Below, one piece after another: positions 8,122-16,085 of a DNA stretch of 64,000 nt. The position numbers and the translations under genes were made by a program. The notes under the pieces are model-generated. The model was not told the origin of the DNA. It did no database searches and worked only from the letters and a program-made list of their open reading frames with translations. The DNA comes from a virus. Location: positions 1 to 64,000 of the IMG/VR virus record IMGVR_UViG_3300002141_000156. One strand, given 5' to 3'. The first letter of the stretch is position 1. Each line of letters opens with the position of its first letter.

Positions 8122-9603
8122 TTATAGTGAATTAAAGAGAGCATCATATTCATCTTCAATCACCGGCTTTGCAGAAATTGCATCTTCTGACTTGATTTCT
8201 GAGTATTCATTACGTAATTGGTCTTCTAATTTATTTGCTTCATCATCATCACTATAGAATTCACTATTCATTCCAGACTCTTCGGATAATCTAAAATAGT
8301 CTTTGACCATTGTGTAAAATTTATAGCTTTCTTCATATCCATTATCACGATTTGCAATTGCTTTAATTTTCATTCGACTTTCTAATGGGCTTCGCATTAA
8401 TCCAAATAAGGAATCAACCGTATGAATAAGACCAAATGATTCAGCAACGGATTCCATTCCCAAGTCAAAGTTACCAACATCTTCACGTTTTACTTGAGTC
8501 GCACTAATAATACACCATTCATTTCTCATTGCAACTCCACGAAGTTCTTCAGAAATTGCTTTGATTTTTTCATATAGACCATTTTGATCTTTAAGTGGTC
8601 GCATCAAATTAAGATAATCAACAACAATCACTCTAAACTTTTTATTATGTCTGTTTTCAAGACGTAGAAAATGGTTTTCTATATCAATTGCAGTTGCACC
8701 GCCAGTCGAAAATTCCATTAAGTGAAGATCTCCCTTTAGCTGACCCGAGTCACGCATTGCAATTATTTTATCTTGAACAAGTTTTGCGGCAGCAGCATCT
8801 GTAATTCCAGCGTAATCATCAGATCGAATATTTAAGATATTTGAACCTATGCGTTTCATATATGATCTAGCAGAAAGCTCAACTGTTACTAATCCAGTAG
8901 TATTTCCAATCTGAAACGATCGGGCGGCAATATTTCCAAGAACCATTGATTTACCAACCTTTGGTCGACCTTGAAAAACAACCAGTGTTTTTGGATTCCA
9001 GCCGCCACCTAATACTTTATCAAAAAACTGAAATCCAGTCGGACTGCCGTTTTTAGGTAATTGTACATGGGCTAAATGGTCAAAGAAATTTAAGCCAGTA
9101 TCTCCGCTTGAAAAATTAACAGCAAGTTTACTGCTAATATCGTTTCTTACTTTCTCAGAAATCTTATCAATATTTTCAGGATCAATTGATGTAGTCTTTA
9201 AGTAAGTGAGAAGATCAAATACAGTAAGATTAAGATTTCTAAGTAATATGAAAGATCTGACATATTTGTAAAGATAGTCATAATTATATTCGCGTAAATT
9301 AAACGCATAAAGTTCATCAAATTCTTCATCTTCAATTGAGGTGTGTGTTAATTCTAAATAACTTTTTAATTCTTTACGATTTGGTATTTTTTCATATTCT
9401 CTAAAAAATTTAAGAGCAAGTTTAAATGATTCATTTCGAGCATCTTCATTGAAGTAGCTTGGTCGAACCATTACAATTAATTCTTCTCGACGTAGTGAAT
9501 CATGATTCTTTGGTTTTGATTCATTACTTTCGTTGTCTTCATTTAGAATGAAGTTCCACACCATTTTTTCGAGTGAATCAATATTTTCGGTAAAATCAAT
9601 CAT
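8122..9603 (-). CDS. 41: Replicative DNA helicase, DnaB/gp41 family
   Basis: 493 residues. The N-terminal 170 residues are helical. A RecA-fold motor follows, with Walker A GRPKVGKS (212-219), Walker B VIVVDY (325-330) and the family motif around SATQVKRED. As in T4 gp41 it would form a hexamer that unwinds DNA 5' to 3' at the fork. The last ten residues, DEYDALFNSL, are almost identical to the tail of the ssDNA-binding protein encoded at 22098-23126, which is unusual (see findings). Its start overlaps the next upstream gene by 4 nt. Confidence 0.92.
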   Translation of the reverse strand: MIDFTENIDSLEKMVWNFILNEDNESNESKPKNHDSLRREELIVMVRPSYFNEDARNESFKLALKFFREYEKIPNRKELKSYLELTHTSIEDEEFDELYAFNLREYNYDYLYKYVRSFILLRNLNLTVFDLLTYLKTTSIDPENIDKISEKVRNDISSKLAVNFSSGDTGLNFFDHLAHVQLPKNGSPTGFQFFDKVLGGGWNPKTLVVFQGRPKVGKSMVLGNIAARSFQIGNTTGLVTVELSARSYMKRIGSNILNIRSDDYAGITDAAAAKLVQDKIIAMRDSGQLKGDLHLMEFSTGGATAIDIENHFLRLENRHNKKFRVIVVDYLNLMRPLKDQNGLYEKIKAISEELRGVAMRNEWCIISATQVKREDVGNFDLGMESVAESFGLIHTVDSLFGLMRSPLESRMKIKAIANRDNGYEESYKFYTMVKDYFRLSEESGMNSEFYSDDDEANKLEDQLRNEYSEIKSEDAISAKPVIEDEYDALFNSL

Positions 9604-9929
9604 TGTATTATATAAAAGTGAGTTAGTCCATTTTGTGTAATATACATAGTTTCACCATCCACCCTAAGATTTTCCGATAAAATTAAGCTCTTTATTCTTT
9701 TAACTAGATTTTGCTTAAAGGTTTCATCATTTAGCCTATCACCAAACACATATTTTAATGATTTTGACGAAAACTTTAGATTTTCAATAGTTAACTGCTT
9801 TTGTTTTATCTCAATAACCTTAATTATGTATTGGATTATGTCAAAGAGGATTGCAAGATCATCTTGTAAAACATCATCGGCATGAACATTAAGATAATAC
9901 TTTATTGGAAGATCAGAGCGCAGTTTCAT
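9600..9929 (-). CDS. Hypothetical protein, possible winged-helix fold
   Basis: 109 residues, helical, ending in a VDGETMYITQNGLTHFYII stretch that looks like the wing and last strand of a winged-helix domain. It overlaps the end of the UvsX C-half gene by 17 nt and the helicase start by 4 nt. Only one ATG is available near the start. Its place between UvsX and helicase suggests a replication or recombination accessory, but no function is recognised. Confidence 0.5.
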   Translation of the reverse strand: MKLRSDLPIKYYLNVHADDVLQDDLAILFDIIQYIIKVIEIKQKQLTIENLKFSSKSLKYVFGDRLNDETFKQNLVKRIKSLILSENLRVDGETMYITQNGLTHFYIIQ

Positions 9930-10608
9930 CGTCTTTTAAATTTTCAAGTTCATCATTTTCTAATTCGTCAATTCCATCTTGCGTCTCTGGAAATTTAAAA
10001 GTAGGCTTGATAATATTCTCATCAAGGTCATGTAATACAGTATCTGTGAATAATTTAGCAGAGAAAAAATCTCTAACCGGAACCTCATCACCATTATGAC
10101 GAATGATATAATTTTTTGCCTGTATGCTAGGCTTTACATACCAAACTTCTCCGCTTACTTCAAATTTATGGCATTTTGTTTGGTCTTCTGGCTTAAGCTT
10201 TGAAAATTCCTTTTCAGTTAATTTAGAACCACGAACAACTCCGCAATTTTCCCAATTAACGAATTGTTCAAGACCAACATATGGATTCATGCCTTTATGG
10301 AAAGAAATATGGAATTCAATATCTAGTGGTTTAGCTAATCGGTTCTTTCTAGTCTTAGAACGAACAATAATTCCAGTAGTAGTTTTAGCCTCATCGCGTA
10401 GTGTACCTTTACTTAGCATTAAGATAATTGATGCTGAGAATTCAGGACCTCCACCACCAGACATACCTTTTGGAGTATATTGATCCATTGAATTATGGGA
10501 GACAACGGTGTTTGATAGAATGTAGTGGTGGACATCCTTAACTTGTATATCATATACTTTTTCAGAATTGTCAATGGTTTTAACTGATTTAATTTTTATT
10601 TTATTCAT
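9913..10608 (-). CDS. uvsX: UvsX/RecA recombinase C-terminal half with split-intein C-segment
   Basis: 231 residues from the ATG at 10608. A longer reading from 10644 runs into the endonuclease gene and is rejected. Residues 1-39 are the C-terminal intein segment: VYDIQV strand, HHYILSN, then VVSHN with the His-Asn pair needed for Asn cyclisation. Ser40 is the +1 nucleophile. From there SMDQYTPKG and SGGGGPEF continue UvsX through the L2 loop to an acidic C-terminus. The 192-residue extein joined to the 206-residue N-half gives about 398 residues, close to T4 UvsX (391). The start overlaps the endonuclease stop by 8 nt. Confidence 0.9.
   Translation of the reverse strand: MNKIKIKSVKTIDNSEKVYDIQVKDVHHYILSNTVVSHNSMDQYTPKGMSGGGGPEFSASIILMLSKGTLRDEAKTTTGIIVRSKTRKNRLAKPLDIEFHISFHKGMNPYVGLEQFVNWENCGVVRGSKLTEKEFSKLKPEDQTKCHKFEVSGEVWYVKPSIQAKNYIIRHNGDEVPVRDFFSAKLFTDTVLHDLDENIIKPTFKFPETQDGIDELENDELENLKDDETAL
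10492..10608 (-). other. Split intein, C-terminal segment
   Basis: 39 codons, similar in size to the C-segments of natural split inteins such as gp41-1. It carries block F (VYDIQV to HHYIL) and block G (VVSHN then Ser). The cleavage point lies between Asn39 and Ser40, at 10491/10492. Confidence 0.9.
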
Positions 10609-11653
10609 AGCGTTTAAATAATATAGTATTTTTTTGTATATCAACTATTGCATAAATGAAGTTGATTCCTTTTTCTTTTACTGACTTTCTCTTATTTGGA
10701 TCAGCAAACTTATAAGTATAACTTGACTTAACTTCAATTACTAAATTTTTGGACTCAATATAGAAATCTGGTATGTATCTATGTTGCTTGCCGGTTTGAA
10801 TATATGTACAACCTATTTTTTGATACGATGCATACCCTATAGTTATTTCAGATTCATTAAACTTAGTTAATAAGTAATCGAGAAAAGTTGGTTCATAGCC
10901 TAATAAGTTAACTATTTTGCCACTAGGTAATATATATTTTTTGTACTTAAATTGTAGATGATATTCATTGAAAAACTTTTCTAAAAATTCATCATTTTGC
11001 ATGTGACTCGACACACCATATTTCTTAAGACATGTTTCTTTTATTTTATCTTTAGTTGCTTGTGTATGCATCACATTGTCAACACCATACTTTTCCAAGC
11101 AAGTCTGCTTACGTGCTTCTAGAGCTTGTTTAGAGCGTGCTTTATTTCCTTTTGAAACTTTTTCCTTAATTAATGAATTTTTATTCGGATTGTCATATCC
11201 GTAATTTAAAATGAAAGTTTCTATAACTTTTTTCCTACCTTCAATTGAATGAAGATTTGAAATATGTCCACCTCTCTCTAAATTTGTAGCTTCACGCTTT
11301 CTACGAATTTCAAGTTTCTCATCGTCCGTCCTTTTAGAAAAAGCTTTGACTAAAGAGGCTGACCTCTTTGCTTGCACTTCAGTTAATCCATTATTGAAAT
11401 CAGCTGCACATTTTTTGTTACAGAATTCAATTCGAATTTTTGGCAACGGTGTTCCACATTGCTTGCACTTAATTTGTTCAATCAATCTAGTTCGAATGTG
11501 AAACAATCGGAATGGAACATCTGAGCTTTCTGGAAGAAATGAAGTTTGTGAAATTATAAAATCATAGAATTCACGGTCCTTTCTAATTGCTTTGGATAAA
11601 GAAGCTAACGCTAAATTTGATGCTGCCATAATTCTTTGTAAAAAATCGTGCAT
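10601..11653 (-). CDS. Free-standing Vsr-like homing endonuclease
   Basis: 350 residues lying between the two UvsX halves. Features in order: a zinc-binding module with Cys63, Cys66, Cys78 and Cys82; a basic linker; two LEKYGV/LKKYGV NUMOD-like DNA-binding repeats around 186-222; and a C-terminal nuclease domain with YIPDFYIE then LVIEVKSS (Asp296, Glu307, Lys309), a Vsr/PD-(D/E)XK arrangement. This matches the endonuclease type reported at fractured phage genes with split inteins. It presumably cuts uninterrupted uvsX near the insertion site to spread the arrangement. An AGGAC ribosome site and a late-type promoter precede it, unlike the flanking genes. Confidence 0.85.
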   Translation of the reverse strand: MHDFLQRIMAASNLALASLSKAIRKDREFYDFIISQTSFLPESSDVPFRLFHIRTRLIEQIKCKQCGTPLPKIRIEFCNKKCAADFNNGLTEVQAKRSASLVKAFSKRTDDEKLEIRRKREATNLERGGHISNLHSIEGRKKVIETFILNYGYDNPNKNSLIKEKVSKGNKARSKQALEARKQTCLEKYGVDNVMHTQATKDKIKETCLKKYGVSSHMQNDEFLEKFFNEYHLQFKYKKYILPSGKIVNLLGYEPTFLDYLLTKFNESEITIGYASYQKIGCTYIQTGKQHRYIPDFYIESKNLVIEVKSSYTYKFADPNKRKSVKEKGINFIYAIVDIQKNTILFKRYE

Positions 11654-11665
11654 GTCCTTTTATTT

Positions 11666-11674
11666 TTATTTATC
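11666..11674 (-). promoter_or_regulatory. Late-type promoter for homing endonuclease
   Basis: GATAAATAA read leftward, in the 40-nt gap between the UvsX N-half and the endonuclease, with 12 nt to the ATG. The spacing is shorter than at the other late sites (20-25 nt), so confidence is lower. Confidence 0.4.
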
Positions 11675-11693
11675 ATAGATACGCAAGCATTTT

Positions 11694-12590
11694 TTATTTA
11701 CATATAATTTCAGATCCTTCGACTAAGTCAATTGCTTCGATCCAATGCTCTTCATTTGACCAATCATCTCCAACTAAGAACTTATGATTTGGCGTGCATT
11801 TAATAATCGTATCATCTTCTAATACGATTTCGATTAATTTTGCACAATCGTATTGAAATATGTTTTCAATCGGTTTTAATCCATCTAACGTTTCAACAAA
11901 TTGCCCCACCTCAACCTCAGAAATTTTAAGTTCACCATGATCTGTTAGAATCTTATGATCTCCTAAAATGCAGGCGTAAGTATGATTCGTGAAAATAAAT
12001 GGAACTTTAAGATTTGAAAGCTCAAGAGTAAAAGATTTGAATAGAGACCTCATCTCTTTAGAACGAAGACCCATATCTGCTGCATTTTTACCAGCATCCA
12101 TATCGCGTTTGCTCTTATCAGTATCTAACATACCTACTGAGTCGACAAATATTGCTGGTTTCAAACCTGGATTTTCTCGCATGGTTTCAATAAAGTCATT
12201 GATGAAAAATTTAACATCACTGATTAAACCCATACGTAAATATTTTAATCTGGCAAGATCTACTCCAAATTTTGTGTAGTCTGAACTATCAATTGCACCT
12301 TCGGTGTCAATATAGAAGACCATATAGTCTTTCTTTTGTAATTCACGAACTGCATTTAAACATAAGAAGGTTTTACCAGAGCCCGAGTCTCCAGCAATAC
12401 CAATACTTCGAGTATTTGGATAACCTCCGAAAACTGATCCGGACATTTGTGCATTTAATAGGTAGTTGCCGGTTGGGATATAATCATCGATATCTGAGAA
12501 TCCCATTAGTGTAATTTTGGTTTTTACTTTCTTTTCAAGCAAATCATTGAATTTGTTGAATGCTGAAAGTGCATCTTTTGCGCTTGCCAT
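11694..12590 (-). CDS. uvsX: UvsX/RecA recombinase N-terminal half with split-intein N-segment
   Basis: 298 residues. Residues 1-206 are the N-terminal part of a UvsX/RecA strand-exchange ATPase: Walker A GDSGSGKT (68-75), YIDTEGA (93-99) with the catalytic Glu region, Walker B AIFVDS (146-151), ending in FTNHTYA. Cys207 begins the intein: CILGDHKILT (block A), then IEIVLEDD and TPNHKFLV (block B, Thr266 and His269), ending after 92 intein residues with a stop. UvsX forms filaments on ssDNA and catalyses strand invasion in T4-type recombination-dependent replication. Without splicing this half lacks the L2 region and the C-terminus. Confidence 0.92.
   Translation of the reverse strand: MASAKDALSAFNKFNDLLEKKVKTKITLMGFSDIDDYIPTGNYLLNAQMSGSVFGGYPNTRSIGIAGDSGSGKTFLCLNAVRELQKKDYMVFYIDTEGAIDSSDYTKFGVDLARLKYLRMGLISDVKFFINDFIETMRENPGLKPAIFVDSVGMLDTDKSKRDMDAGKNAADMGLRSKEMRSLFKSFTLELSNLKVPFIFTNHTYACILGDHKILTDHGELKISEVEVGQFVETLDGLKPIENIFQYDCAKLIEIVLEDDTIIKCTPNHKFLVGDDWSNEEHWIEAIDLVEGSEIICK
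11697..11972 (-). other. Split intein, N-terminal segment
   Basis: 92 codons starting at the TGC for Cys207 of the UvsX N-half. Hint-domain block A (Cys1, ILGDHKI) and block B (TPNH) are both intact, so splicing activity is expected. Together with the 39-residue C-segment it forms a mini-intein of about 131 residues. Confidence 0.9.
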
Positions 12591-12637
12591 AGACAGTATT
12601 TTTATTAATCTTCTACTTTATGATGAAGCAAAAGTTC

Positions 12638-13204
12638 TTATTCTGAAAAATAAGAAAGTAATAATAGTGAACAGGAAAGTGCAATAGAATCTGATACTTC
12701 GCCTTTTAATAAGCGATTGAATCTCACCTTTTCAATTGATTGGATATTTGCGTTTGGATTGAAACCGGCTACTGAGAAGCCAGATGGATCTTTCATATAG
12801 TTACTTAAATTAATTCCATAACATCGATATTCCTTAGAAAAAGGAACGCCGTGCTTTACTTTACCTAAAAAGTAAATGTCATTAATATCAGTATCAGAAA
12901 GTCCAAGTTCATTATGAGCACAGTCTTCGACTGCATTATAATATGAATCAAATTTATTTTTATCAAATGTATCTGTGATGCAGGTAAAATCAACGCCGCC
13001 GAGTAAGTGGTCTTTGTATTTTGCAAGATAGATATTTTTGACTTGATCGTGTTCGTTTAAATCAAATGGAAGAATACAGATAGACTCCTCAGAACAGGCA
13101 AGTCTTCTAAATTTTCCACCATTACTAGAAAAAGAATACATCGAATATTTACCATCCGTGTATTCTTGCTTCTTGTCAAAACTTGTATTATCTTCGTGAT
13201 TCAT
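12638..13204 (-). CDS. Hypothetical protein, degenerate Nudix-like
   Basis: 188 residues. The order of elements resembles a Nudix domain: ICILPFDL strand, YLAKYKDHLLGG, then a helix with AVEDCAHNELGL in the place of the Nudix box RExxEExG, and DIYFLGKV after it. The catalytic Arg-Glu and Glu-Glu pairs are not preserved, so hydrolase activity is doubtful. The C-terminus is hydrophobic. It lies just upstream of the UvsX N-half in the replication operon and overlaps the preceding gene by 17 nt. Confidence 0.5.
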   Translation of the reverse strand: MNHEDNTSFDKKQEYTDGKYSMYSFSSNGGKFRRLACSEESICILPFDLNEHDQVKNIYLAKYKDHLLGGVDFTCITDTFDKNKFDSYYNAVEDCAHNELGLSDTDINDIYFLGKVKHGVPFSKEYRCYGINLSNYMKDPSGFSVAGFNPNANIQSIEKVRFNRLLKGEVSDSIALSCSLLLLSYFSE

Positions 13205-13841
13205 CTACTTCGGTTAAATTTATTGTAGGTTTATTCTCTCGCTTAATAATTACTGGCGGGGCTAGTACTGAGTGCATAGAGTCTTTAACTACTTGTTTAT
13301 TTATCATCCCATGCAAGTATTCGGCAAGTTCAGATAAAAACTTATCTTTATCTTCCGCACTTGTATACATCAACTTAAGTAGCTTTCTATCTGGCAACTT
13401 AACTGTTAAGTTGACAGATATTTGTGACTCTTCAGAATTAAACATAGCAAACATATTTGGTTTTGGAGTAGTTTGCTGTTCGATTACAGGTTGTTGCATT
13501 TGAGGTTGATTAAAAGTAGGGCCTGCACTGACTACTGGCTGCTGCACAGTATGTTGCGCAGTCGGCTGTGCAGGCTTTTGTATCTTTGCTCCACTAATTG
13601 ATTCAACTTCTGAACGACTTAATGGTTCCATGTCACCATGTAACATCAGTAAGTCCGAATTTAATCGAGAACTATCGATTTTTGAACCATCATCAAATGT
13701 TACCATGAAGCGAGCGCCAAACGGTTGAACATCTCGACATTTTACACATTTTCCCAAAAGTTCAGGGCGGTCAGTTTTTATCCATTGGAATTTCTGACCT
13801 GTAAAATTCTCCTTTAATGAAATTAATTTTTCAGTGTCCAT
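13188..13841 (-). CDS. Hypothetical protein with SH3-like N-domain and Pro/Gln linker
   Basis: 217 residues from the ATG at 13841. A longer reading from 13970 overlaps the preceding gene and is rejected. Residues 1-75 contain GKCVKCRDVQPFG, FMVTFDDGSKID and look like a small beta-barrel. Residues about 90-140 are a Pro/Gln-rich linker. The C-terminal part has a beta strand NLTVKLPDR and a helical region. No enzyme motif is seen. It is part of the polymerase-uvsX operon; a protein-protein adaptor role is possible. Confidence 0.5.
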   Translation of the reverse strand: MDTEKLISLKENFTGQKFQWIKTDRPELLGKCVKCRDVQPFGARFMVTFDDGSKIDSSRLNSDLLMLHGDMEPLSRSEVESISGAKIQKPAQPTAQHTVQQPVVSAGPTFNQPQMQQPVIEQQTTPKPNMFAMFNSEESQISVNLTVKLPDRKLLKLMYTSAEDKDKFLSELAEYLHGMINKQVVKDSMHSVLAPPVIIKRENKPTINLTEVDESRR

Positions 13842-13863
13842 TTTATTATTCTTTTTTATAGCA

Positions 13864-14115
13864 TTATACCAGCTCCGACATAGTTGAAGCATTTTTATTT
13901 TTTTCAATTTCAGTAAGATATTCTTCATTAAGTGTAATATCGTGGGTTGAAGTACTTGTTTTTGCGTCATATAGTGGTATAATAGTGACTGCCGACTTTT
14001 TATGGTATTCAGTTATTTTTTTACGAATTATTCTAACGTTACCGGGAGTCAAATTATTGCGAGTTGCATCAAGGACACCTTCGAGCCAGTTAATGAATTG
14101 TTCAGGAGTTTCCAT
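13864..14115 (-). CDS. Small conserved phage protein
   Basis: 83 residues beginning METPEQFINWLEGVLD, followed by LTPGNVRIIRKKI. This resembles a small helical family common in phages of Bacteroidota and Proteobacteria (pattern PEQFxxWLxGxLD). Function is not known. It follows the gene upstream after 2 nt. Confidence 0.55.
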   Translation of the reverse strand: METPEQFINWLEGVLDATRNNLTPGNVRIIRKKITEYHKKSAVTIIPLYDAKTSTSTHDITLNEEYLTEIEKNKNASTMSELV

Positions 14116-14117
14116 AT

Positions 14118-14414
14118 TTATTGTGGATTATTTTTAGAGTGTAGTTCAGCGAAATATTTAGCTTCGACTTCTGCTTTGTCAAGCAGAAGAGCTGTGACTT
14201 CTTCACGAGTGAGTTTAATTAAGTCAGCAATTTCAATATCTGTTGCATTAATTGCATTTAGAACTGAAAATGCAACATCACTTAATTCATTGGTTCGATA
14301 TGTAAGTATATGGTATTCTGCCCCAAGTTTTTGATCGAGATCAAGATAAACTTGGTGTAGTGATTCAGCGGCAGCTGCTGCTGGAAACCCGACGATAAAT
14401 ATTGGTTTTGCCAT
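14118..14414 (-). CDS. Small hypothetical protein
   Basis: 98 residues, soluble and helical. It starts MAKPIFIVGFP, which looks like a first beta strand, but no P-loop follows. Its ATG comes directly after the TAG stop of the truncated DNA polymerase. It has no family B polymerase motifs, so it is not the missing polymerase half. Function unknown. Confidence 0.5.
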   Translation of the reverse strand: MAKPIFIVGFPAAAAAESLHQVYLDLDQKLGAEYHILTYRTNELSDVAFSVLNAINATDIEIADLIKLTREEVTALLLDKAEVEAKYFAELHSKNNPQ

Positions 14415-15839
14415 CTATAGTGAATTTTTTAGTTTTTTTATTTGACCTTGAGTACCAATACGTTCATTGTATAATCGGGTCAAGATTGTTCGAGCCGCAG
14501 AATCATTATCTGATGAAAATAGAGTATCGTTCTTGGTATGTATTTCACCACCTTTTAGTCGAACCTGATCACGCTTACCTAAGTAAGTATCTGGTGAAAT
14601 ATTAAACTGAATTTGAATATTTGGGTACATTGATGAAAAATCATAACATGCAATAGCATTATAGTGACCTGGAGTTGGTTTTTTAACATATGCTCCTTCA
14701 TATGTTGCAGTATTATCCTTTTGTTCTCCCCATGGAAGTTTCATCATTTTAAGATTCTTATTTAAGAACTCACGACACATTAGGATTTCAGCAACATACA
14801 CTGGACTAAATACTTTATTTACTTCGACTTGTGCAACGTTTGCAATTGAATATGCAACATCTAATAGCGAAAGCTTATCTTCAATTAACTTAACTAGAAC
14901 AACATCCACTACGTTATAGAGAGTAAATAAATATGTGTCTTTTTGGAATGCCAAGAATGATGGATAATCATGCTTGAGTTTATTTGCACCAAGCACAATA
15001 CCTGCAATATAATCCAATTTGTAATTTTCAACAACTTTATATGGTTTAAGTTTTTCAAACACTTGCATATAATCTAGAACTCCAAGGTGAGCAGGTATCT
15101 TATTTTTAGAAATAAGGGTACGAGACGGAAGATTAAGAGTAGTATCAATCTTCATGTTCTTACCGCGATTCATCAAATACTTCCAGTCAAAGTCAGTTAC
15201 ATTCCACCCAGTAACAAAAGATAGCTTCGGTACAATTTGATGGAAATAAAAGTTTAGAAGCTCAGTTTCAGTTTGGAAGAATTTATATTTGATTTTAAAA
15301 TCTTGCTGAAATAGAGCAGCATCTTGTGGGCGCAGTGGCTTTATTTTTCTAAAATAATCATTTACGTCTTTTTCCATACGTATTATATCATCAGCTGAAA
15401 GTCCAGCAGGATCGTCATCGTTATGTAAAATGGAAAGAATATATGTTACGTTATCTTCGTTACAGAATGAAATTAGTCCAACTGGCATTCTTGCACGTTC
15501 AGGATCAGGAAATGAATCATCAATTAATTTAATCTCAATATCAAGATATGTCTTCTTTGGAAAGTTGTCAAAATTATAGACAATTTCAAGTTCTTCAGCA
15601 GAAAGTTTCTCTTGCACTAATTCCTGAATTCGAAACTGAGTCATATATCTACCCTCAGTTGGACTCTTCTTCACATATTTGCCATCCCAATTTTTGGTGG
15701 CAGTTTTTGTTTTAGATTCAACCCAATTAAAGAGTTCATGATCGACTAATCTCTTTCTAATGAATTCGATTTTTCCTGCTTGATTATAGTAGGAAATAGC
15801 TAAGGTATTATCAGTAAGTACTTCTGCTCCAATTATCAT
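14415..15839 (-). CDS. 43: Family B DNA polymerase, N-terminal half (exonuclease and motif A)
   Basis: 474 residues, about half of T4 gp43 (898). The proofreading domain is complete: Exo I LDIE (Asp100, Glu102), Exo II GWNVTDFD (Asn213, Asp218), Exo III YNVVD (Tyr308, Asp312). Polymerase motif A is present as YDFSSMYP (Asp400). The protein stops at residue 474, after the LYNER helix, so motif B (KxxxNSxYG) and motif C (YGDTDS) are absent. No downstream gene in the window supplies them. It is probably one part of a split polymerase, as known in some T4-type phages, with the other part elsewhere in the genome. Confidence 0.88.
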   Translation of the reverse strand: MIIGAEVLTDNTLAISYYNQAGKIEFIRKRLVDHELFNWVESKTKTATKNWDGKYVKKSPTEGRYMTQFRIQELVQEKLSAEELEIVYNFDNFPKKTYLDIEIKLIDDSFPDPERARMPVGLISFCNEDNVTYILSILHNDDDPAGLSADDIIRMEKDVNDYFRKIKPLRPQDAALFQQDFKIKYKFFQTETELLNFYFHQIVPKLSFVTGWNVTDFDWKYLMNRGKNMKIDTTLNLPSRTLISKNKIPAHLGVLDYMQVFEKLKPYKVVENYKLDYIAGIVLGANKLKHDYPSFLAFQKDTYLFTLYNVVDVVLVKLIEDKLSLLDVAYSIANVAQVEVNKVFSPVYVAEILMCREFLNKNLKMMKLPWGEQKDNTATYEGAYVKKPTPGHYNAIACYDFSSMYPNIQIQFNISPDTYLGKRDQVRLKGGEIHTKNDTLFSSDNDSAARTILTRLYNERIGTQGQIKKLKNSL

Positions 15840-15840
15840 C

Positions 15841-16068
15841 TTATGACTTTGGTTTAAATATTTCGTTTACATTACCACATTTTGCACAAGCAATTACCTG
15901 GATAGGAACAATTGAATCTTGGGCACCTCCTGTTAAAAACTTAGATACTCGTTTAATCATCATCATCTCTTCAAAAACGGTGTGCTGGCATGCCTCACAT
16001 TCAATATATGGTGCATCTTCAAGTTTAATGTTTAATTTTGGAGCTTCTCCTCCTGGTACCATGTCCAT
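15841..16068 (-). CDS. Small zinc-ribbon protein
   Basis: 75 residues with two CxxC pairs, CEAC near residue 24 and CAKC near residue 61, spaced as in rubredoxin-like zinc ribbons. The part between them (IKRVSKFLTG to VPIQVIAC) is beta-prone. Similar short zinc-ribbon proteins occur in T4-type phage replication regions, without known function. It sits directly upstream of the polymerase gene. Confidence 0.6.
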   Translation of the reverse strand: MDMVPGGEAPKLNIKLEDAPYIECEACQHTVFEEMMMIKRVSKFLTGGAQDSIVPIQVIACAKCGNVNEIFKPKS

Positions 16069-16085
16069 ATTTATGATTTTTTTAA

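Noticed and set aside
10609-10644. Longer start for the UvsX C-half
   Set aside because: It would add twelve residues unlike any intein C-segment and lies inside the endonuclease gene; the ATG at 10608 gives the expected 39-residue segment.
10601-11693. Group I intron or inteinless gene break in uvsX
   Set aside because: Both sides encode intact Hint-domain splicing motifs in frame with the extein parts, and each part has its own start or stop, which fits a split intein rather than an intron.
14118-14414. Continuation of the DNA polymerase by frameshift
   Set aside because: No frame downstream of 14415 shows motif B or C; the next gene is an unrelated 98-residue protein.
8122-14426. Shared AATTCACTATA at the ends of the helicase and polymerase genes
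   Set aside because: Both encode Asn-Ser-Leu-stop; eleven bases at AT-rich gene ends can arise by chance, and there is no further similarity.
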